NCBI GenBank assembly: GCA_030141605.1
Contig: JAQGDQ010001389.1
Span: 1 to 43,162, forward strand
DNA from: Tubiluchus corallicola
Taxonomy: Eukaryota > Priapulida > Priapulimorpha > Priapulimorphida > Tubiluchidae
Length of the DNA stretch: 43,162 nucleotides
Direction of reading: 5' to 3'
Part shown: positions 32,201-41,200 of the stretch, in pieces
Position numbering within the stretch: the stretch's first letter is position 1
Layout of the letters: every line of letters starts with the position of its first letter
Program-made: the position numbers and the translations under genes
Notes under the pieces: generated by a model
Databases searched by the model: none
Seen by the model: only the letters and a program-made list of their open reading frames with translations
What the model was told of the DNA's origin: nothing

Positions 32201-35200
32201 AGTACGGGTGTTGTAGTGTAGTGTGATGTAGATTGAGTGATGTGGTCTGATGTAAGTGGTGTAGTGTGGCTTGCATGTTGTAGGTGATGTAGTACGGGTG
32301 TTGTAGTGTAGTGTGATGTAGATTAAGTGATGTGGTCTGACGTAAGTGGTGTGGTGTGGGTTGCATGTTGTAGGTGATGTAGTACGGGTGTTGTAGTGTA
32401 GTGTGATGTAGATTAAGTGATGTGGTCTGACGTAAGTGGTGTAGTGTGGCTTGCATGTTGTAGGTGATGTAGTACGGGTGTTGTAGTGTAGTGTGATGTA
32501 GATTAAGTGATGTGGTCTGATGTAAGTGGTGTAGTGTGGGTTTATGCACAAATGTTTTGGCTAGTTATTAACAATTTTAGCAAGTAAACTCTTATGAGCT
32601 AATCTAGTTCTTATAACAAAAGCCAAACTCTAATGAAATAGCATAAAATACCGTCAAATAATTATCTTACGTGACTCATTTCTGTAGAATTTCACACTAT
32701 AACATTTTTGTTTGGTTTGATCATAAGAACTACAAATTTTAGTCAACTATGTTAATAAGTTAAGAAAAAAACACAATTTATATACCACTGGCAATACCTT
32801 TCTTAATCAACGAATTGATAAGCAACGATTTATGCAAATTAAACATCAATATTAGTAAGTATTTATAACGTAATTTTAAGGTGAACAGCAGAAACTCACA
32901 AAACTGCAGAGCAAAACCAGATTTTGACATTGCAAGCAAAGCAAAGAGAACCACATTGATTGCCAAAGGTTGAGTACACTACTCAGCGTCACTGAGTAAG
33001 CTGTCACTAGGTGACACGAGTAACAATCTTTGCCAGTCAACGTGTTACTAGTGTCAATATTTACAAACACATGCAGATGAATCATTGCCGGTAAACTGTG
33101 GCACAATGTCTACAAATTACTGCTGAAACACAATGAATGATTGCCAGTAAACTGTGGCACAATGTCTACAAATTACTGCTGAAACACAATGAATGATTGC
33201 CAGCAAACTGTGGCACAACGTCTACAAATTACTGATGAAACACAATGAATGATTGCCAGCAAACTGTGGCACAACGTCTACAAATTACTGCTGAAACACA
33301 ATGAATGATTGCCAGCAAACTGTGGCACAACGTCTACAAATTACTGCTGAAACACAATGAATGATTGCCAGCAAACTGTGGCACAACGTCTACAAATTAC
33401 TGCTGAAACACAATGAATGATTGCCAGCAAACTGTGGCACAATGTCTACAAATTACTGCTGAAACACAATGAATGATTGCCAGTAAACTGTGGCACAATG
33501 TCTACAAATTACTGCTGAAACACAATGAATGATTGCCAGCAAACTGTGGCACAACGTCTACAAATTACTGCTGAAACACAATGAATGATTGCCAGCAAAC
33601 TGTGGCACAATGTCTACAAATTACTGCTGAAACACAATGAATGATTGCCAGTAAACTGTGGCACAACGTCTACAAATTACAACTGAAACACAACGAATGA
33701 TTGCCAGTAAACTGTGGCACAACATCTACAAATTACAGCTGAAACACAATGAATGATTGCCAGTAAACTGTGGCACAACGTCTACAAATTACTGCTGAAA
33801 CACAATGAATGATTGCCAGCAAACTGTGGCACAACGTCTACAAATTACTGCTGAAACTCAATGAACGCAATTAATGCCACATTGGAAACGCTTAAAACTG
33901 AAGACATTGGTCACGGTTTCCATGTCAAGTGGCTTCAATTTTAGTAATATAGTAATAGTAATTTTATTTTCCTCCATTGAAACCGTGACCAATGTCTTCA
34001 GTTTTAAGCATTTCCAATGTGGCATTAATTTAGAGGTGAATGGTCGAATGGTTACTATGTGTCCTTAGCAAATGAAGTTGAACAATGCTGGGAGAGGTCA
34101 GTAAATGAAGGGGTGACCATTTGTTTAGTCTATACTCGTTTTGCACTGTTTCATTTGCCAAACTGTCTAAGGATGTTTATTTTTTTGAGAATGTGTTTAC
34201 ATTGAAATGTAGCTAAGACCCGACTGCCCGTACAATGTCTTGTCTTGTAAAATTATTCTTGACGTTGAACTACATTTTGGTACTGCCACAAGGGGGATCT
34301 TGTGAATCAAGAGGGCCCTGCCTTCGTGCAAGATCCCGGTTTGCAAAGTGCTAAAAATGCTAAAAATGCTATGAGTCACACGGCAAGAAACAACAGTTCC
34401 AACAAAGGCAAAATCCACCCAAGCAAACATGAACACCACTAAACAACTACGCAGGTAAACCGTTTTGCAAATAATCACATCCTCACCTGGAATCCGGTAC
34501 CGCGCACTCGAGAATGGGGTGGAGGAACAAAAGGGGAGAAAGCAGGCGGAACCGGAGCAGAATAGTGGAGAGGTTCCGGAGGCAAGTGATACGGTTGGTG
34601 TGTTTGGACATACGGTTGATATGGCATTGGCACATGATCCGTGATGGAATGAGGATAGTTGTAGAATGGTAGATGAAGGTCTACAGAACCTTTGTATCGG
34701 CCGTATTCGGGCGTGGCATTACTTTGAACAGGGGGTCCATAAGAAGATGCAGGAAGCTGTGTCATAGAAGCTTGAATGTGGGATGTATTAGTTTGAGAAG
34801 CGGGCGGGGCAGAAGTCTGCATCAGTGCAGGATATCTGAGTGCAGACGACAAGCTTACAAGCCGCTGAGTAGCAGAAAGAGGTTCTGCTTGCTGCGTGGT
34901 TGCCGTAGCAACAGTCGGCACTGAACATGAAGCATTGTCCCTTTGCTGTCCTTGGGAGTAATGAGGTGTAACCTTGGAAACTGGTGCAGCGCTCCCATCG
35001 TTGAAGAGAGGTCTTTGAGAAGCGGGATCAATCGTCGTAGCTTTGGAAGAACTGCGCTCAGCGTCATCATCTTCAAGTGCTGCGCCGCGACACGGCTGGC
35101 ATCCCTTATCAATTTCGGGAACTTGGACACCTTTACACAAACGCGAAAACCCACTTCCCACATTCGAAGGAACGGGCGGGGCAGACGAGGTATGGACAGC

Positions 35201-38200
35201 GGCTGGCAGGCGATGCAGTACGGAGAATCTGTGAGATGCGGCGGCAGAGGCGTTAGATTTGGCTGACTCCGTTCTGTACGCCTGTCATGAAGCACAACAG
35301 AAAGACACATCGCTGATACTTCTTAACGATTTAGTATCGCAATAAAACTTAAAAGCGTTAGATCAGGGGTGTGCAAATTATCTGACTAGCCGGGCCACAT
35401 TAAACATTCCTGCAATTCCTGCTGGCCACATGCAGTTTGGTCAAGGAGCCAAGTACAGTAGGGCCTAATAAAGATTTTTTTTGCATCCGACCTGCGTACA
35501 TCATTACTACTACACTCGAGAAACTATTTTAGAAGTTATTAAAATTTATATTAAAAACCATATATTTCGTCATGTCCAACAGTGACATTAAGTGACAACG
35601 GTCTTGTAAGGGTTAATGCCATCCGATCTAAGGGAAAAAACTACCCGCACTATCTTTGCAATATTGGCGCAGACTTCAGCTGGATTGCGTGGGCCGCACT
35701 TTCATTACGTTGACAAACCTCTTCGTGGGCCGCACAAGATCTCTCGGCGGGCCGCAAGTGGCCCGCGGGTCGCAGTTTGCACACCCCTGCGTTAGATATT
35801 ATTGATTATTCTAGAAATCTAACTAAAAATAAAGATTAGCAAAAACAAAAGGATTAATGATCGAGACTCGAAGTTAGTAATTTTTCACGATGCACTTTTT
35901 ACTGTTTAAAACAATGCAAAAACATCTAATATGTTAATTCAAAAAGAAACTGTCACGATGCAAAAGCAAACACTACTTGCTTAAATAAGTGAAACTAAAA
36001 AAAGTAAAAACATTCAAATCTAAAACTGTAGAAGAGAAAGAATCAAGATTAAGAACACTGAATGAGAGCTTGCACAGACGACACACTGACGACCCACCTC
36101 GTGCTGCGATCTGGTAGCATGGACGTCCGCCTGCAGGTATGCAACTCGCTGTTCCAACTCGGCGACTCGAGTTCGTTCTGCGTGTAAAAGTGCCTCGGTC
36201 TGCTGCATCTGCTGACCCAGCAGCTCCCTACTATGCCGTTCCTATGGCAACAAGCAGCAGCTTAATCATCAATATGATGGGCGGTTTGAAGACGAGTTAA
36301 GAATGGAAGCGTACTCACTGATTGGTAGAAAGGTTACAGAAGATGACAAGAACGGTTAAAGTGAACGTGACAGCAGAACGCAGAATAGAATTCTGTACCC
36401 AGACAATGTTGAAAATGTCTAGATGCAGCAAAAGGTGCTTACAGACAAAAGCCACACAATTGTGAAATGCTTACACTTGACAAGACAGCAAAAATTTGGA
36501 AGGTGAACGAAAGAATAACAATATAAAAGGCTTATTCTATGCAGTAAATGAAAATTTGACAAGACAGCAAAGTTAGGAAGGTGAACGAAAGAATGACGAT
36601 ACAAAAAGCTCATTCTGTGCAGTAAATGAAAATTTGACAAGACAGCAAAGTTTGGAAGGTGAGTAAAAGAATAATGAATATAAAAGGCTTATTCAGTGCA
36701 GTAAATGAAAATTTGACAAGACAGCAAAGTTAGGAAGGTGAACGAAAGAATGACGATACAAAAAGCTCATTCTGTGCAGTAAATGAAAATTTGACAAGAC
36801 AGCAAAGTTTGGAAGGTGAGTAAAAGAATAACGAATATAAAAGGCTTATTCTGCACAGTAAATGAAAATTTAACAAGACAGCAAAGTTAGGAAGGTGCGT
36901 AAAACAATAACAAATATAAAATGCCTATTCTGTGCAGTAAATGAAAATTTGACAAGACAGCAAAGTTTGGAAGGTGAGTAAAAGAATAATGAATATAAAA
37001 GGCTTATTCAGTGCAGTAAATGAAAATTTGACAAGACAGCAAAATTAGGAAGGTGAACGAAAGAATGACGAATATAAAACGCTCATTCTGTGCAGTAAAT
37101 GAAAATTTGACAAGACAGTCAAAAGATTATGATCATTCACGATTAGTGAAAACGATCAAGTATGATAAAGGATAGCAGGAGAAAGCAAGAGCGTGATTAT
37201 CAAACAAGATTATCTGGAATTAATGAACTATAAAATAAAAGATGTAAAGAACTTAAACCATCTTGAAATGTAACACTGAAAAATTACAGCACAAATAAGC
37301 AAACCTGCCTTTACAGTAGAAAAAAAATATCAAAAATTTTTTCGAGTCAAAAAATTCTTACAGAAGAACAGTAGTACAGTAAAAAAAATAACACTTTTAA
37401 CTTACTTACCTCACTAGTAATCAATATTTTACTTTATTATTACTTAAGTTTCGTAAGCATTCATAAGTTTTGTTTGCGCCTTTCACTTATTTATAATCAT
37501 TGTTTCTATGTCACTGTTGCTATAATTACTGCTACTTGTGTCATAATGCTATTGTTTGCTATTATTTGTGTCATTGTTGCTATTGTTTGCTATTATTTGT
37601 GTCATTGTTGCTATTGTTTGCTAGTATTTGTGTCATTGTTGCTATTGTTTGCTATTATTTGTGTCATTGTTGCTATTGTTTGCTATTATTTGTGTCATTG
37701 TTGCTATTGTCTGCTATTATTTGTGTCACTGTTGTGTAATTACTGCTATTACTGCTATTGTTTTTAAATTGTATTGAAATCTAGTATTCCTTACTGCTCA
37801 ATGATAGCAATAAGCAAACAAATGAAATGTAGAAATTAATAAAAAATTATCAAAAAAAATCTTTGATAATTTGCATCATTTCTGAAATTGACAAAAGGCG
37901 TACTACCATAAGTACAAAATAGGAAAACTGAGTGCAATGTTCTCAAGGTTACGCCGCCGACGCGACAGCAATACTTACGTTGTTAATTTCCGAAGTGGAT
38001 GCAACGTTGTCTTTCTCAAGTTGTGATAACTGTAAGAGAAAAAGTATTGCGTAAGAACGTCTAAAATGAAAGAGGTTATTACTAACGTTACACGTCTACG
38101 ATACACCAGAGATTGAAAGTACCTGCAATTGCAAAAAGAGCGTGAATATGTTATGTTGTGTTATGTTATGCTATCATGTCATGTCACGTCACATTATGCT

Positions 38201-41200
38201 GTGTTGTGTTCTGTTGTGTTATGTTATGTTATGTTATATCATGTCATGTCATGTTATGCTTTTATATGACACACAATTTAGACAGCAGGAAAGCTTTAAA
38301 AATTCAAGTCAATACAGTAGTCGATTTGCAAAAAGAGCGTGAATATGTTATGTTGTGTTATGTTATGCTATCATACGTCATGTCATGTCATGTCGCGTCA
38401 CGTCACATTACGTTGTGTTGTGTTCTGTTGTGTTTTGCGTTATATTATGTTATATCATGTCATGTTATGTTTTTATATGTACTGATGCAAAAACAAAGTA
38501 CATGGTAAAGTACACTGATGCAAGAACAAAGTACATGGTAAAGTACACTGATGCAAGGACAAAGTACATGGTAAATTACGCTGATGCAAGGACAAAGTAC
38601 ATGGTAAAGTACACTGATGCAAGCACAAAGTACATGGTAAAGTACAATGATGCAAGAACAAAGGACATGGTAAAACACACTGATGTAAGAACAAAGTACA
38701 TGGTAAAGTACACTGATGCAAGAAAAAGGTACATGGCAAAGTACACTGATGCAAGAACAAAGTACATGGTAAAGTACACTGATGCAAGAACAAAGTACAT
38801 GGTAAAGTACACTGATGCAAGAACAAAGTACATGGTAAAGTACACTGATGCAAGACAAAGTACATGGTAAAGTACACTGATGCAACAAAAAGGTACATGG
38901 AAAAGTACACTGATGCAAGAACAAAGTACATGGTAAAGTACACTGACTGCAAGAACAAAGTACATGGTAAAGTACGCTGACTGCAAAGCACATGCGCTAG
39001 ACATGAAGAAATAGAAAAGCGACGAAAACGTGCCGGGTTCACAGGCTGCCCAAAAGATTATTAATCTACATTATTTTAATTTAACACTATTTTAACATTA
39101 ATCTAACATTAAATATAACATTATTGTAGTAGTAAGGTCAGCAAAATGCTATAGTTAAATTTTAATAATCAATTTTCATCAAAAGTTGAAAAAAGAAACA
39201 CTACAAATAGCGCATGTAAATAAAAGGTGGCGGAATCGTGAATTTGTAATGACAAAAATCATATTGAATACATTGTGAAGTTCGTGTTCTTATTAACCAA
39301 AATTTCATGTTTAATTTTCACTCAATGCTCGTGAAAACTCACAGTGTGACCACCAGGGGTACACAAGTGCATGGTGTAATTGGTCACACACTGCAGTGAG
39401 CACCCACAGGGGTTACGTGAGCACCGTAAGTGCACGTGTACCTTTGCTTGCATAGCGTCTATCTCTATTGGCAGGCTATCGACGTCGTCAGCAGTATCTT
39501 GCTATAACAATGGCAAAACTTTTTCAATCTACTGAACTCGTGACATGCGAGGTAATAGAAATTATGGCAGTACTGTTTTTAACAATTTCATTTGATTTCG
39601 ATTGTTATTATGAGTTCATGAGTTCATCACTGTAATGCCTACAGCAGGGGTGTGCAAATTGCGGCCCGCAGGCCACTTGCGGCCCGCTGAGAGAATTTGT
39701 GCGGCCCGCGAAAAGATTTGTCAACCTAATGAAAGTGCGGCCCGGGCGATTAATTGAGTGTATCCAGCTGAAGTCCGTGCCACGATCCCAAAGATAGTGC
39801 GGTAGTTTTTTCTACTAGATCGCATGCTATTAACCCTTACAAGATGGTTGTAGCTTAATGTCACTGTACTACACAGACTGTGTGATACACATTACTAATA
39901 TGCATTGTAATGAAATTACCACTATCTGTCGTGAAAGTAGAAATATATGGTTTGTAATATAAATTTTAATAACTTCTAAAATAGTTTCTTGAGTGTAGTA
40001 GTAATGATGTACGCAGATCGGATGCAAAAAAAATCTTTATTAGGCCTTTCTGTACTTGGCTCCTTGATCAAACTGCCTGTGGCCCACAGGAATTGCGGGA
40101 GAGTTTAATGTGGCCCGGCTAGTCAGATAATTTGCACACCCGTGGCCTACAGTGTTCTCAAATGCTAACACTCACATACATAGTAAACAATCAGGATGCA
40201 GGTTACCAGTTGATAAATAAAACTTTTGTTTTTTTAGATGGCAATCTCCCGATTCCAGGAATTCCCCAAAAATATCAATTTTTAAGAAACTAGTTAAAGG
40301 AAGACCGGACGATTGGTTAGACTCAATCTCATTTTAATTTACCGTCCAAAATATATGGTAAATATATAAAAGTAAATATATTTACTTGCCTATAAAAGTT
40401 AGCAATTGTTTCTAATATTTGAAAAGTTAATTAATGGCGGTCACGCGCAGCTATTGCTTACATCACAAACTAACCACAGTTTGTGCAAAGATGCAGATCT
40501 TCCCTGCACGTCAAGTATGTTTGCGTAAGCAAAGATTGCTATAAGGCGCTGACGCGATGCGGCGAAAATTAGCTTTACATCACACTGACATCGCAGACGA
40601 ACACTGTAGTTCATGACGGTTGCTTGTCAAGGTACAGCGCCTATTTGTCAACCAAGCAAATGTGACGAAAAGGTGCCATTGCCAGTGTTAGTGGATTTGC
40701 TGAGCCGTGCATAGTTTTGAAAGTTCAACATGATGTAACTATCCCTGGTAATTATTATTTAATCTAAGCTTTGATTTAAAAAAAGCTATTGTAGTTTTCA
40801 ATATTTTAGAGCATTATTATTGGAACTTATGTTTACACAATCATCCGGTTTTCCTTTGACATAGTCATTTGACTGAAACATTCGCATTCCATTTCTTCAG
40901 TTTGGTATTTTTTATTAACAGTTAGTGCAATCAGGCAAAAATCCATGTGCCGCAACGTTTGAGAGGATTTATAGCCGAACAAATTCATGCTTTGTGTGTA
41001 TGGGTCACGACCGCTTGGGTTCGATACTCGTTCTTGACGGTTTCATTTGACGTACTGATACTGGCTGTTTACTTCATAGAGGAACGGCGTCTATGTACTA
41101 GAATGTGGCTAAGACACCTCTGCTAGTTCAGTGGCTCATGCTAGGGAATTCGGTTGATGAGCCGGGCTCTAGTTTTACCTCAAACACATTGATGAGCAGA

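Noticed and set aside
31781-32551. 256- and 196-codon minus-strand ORFs rich in His/Thr/Tyr
   Set aside because: The 90-bp minisatellite keeps two frames open at once; no domain or gene context.
33079-33866. Possible CRISPR-like array
   Set aside because: The 56-bp units are contiguous with no unique spacers, the window is eukaryotic, and no cas-like genes are present.
38355-39042. ORFs of 11-residue repeats (TKYMVKYTDAR, CTLPCTLFLHQ)
   Set aside because: Artefact of the 33-bp array, open in multiple frames.
41000-41045. B-box-like GGGTTCGATACTC, possible tRNA gene
   Set aside because: No A-box at the right distance and no T-stem or acceptor pairing.
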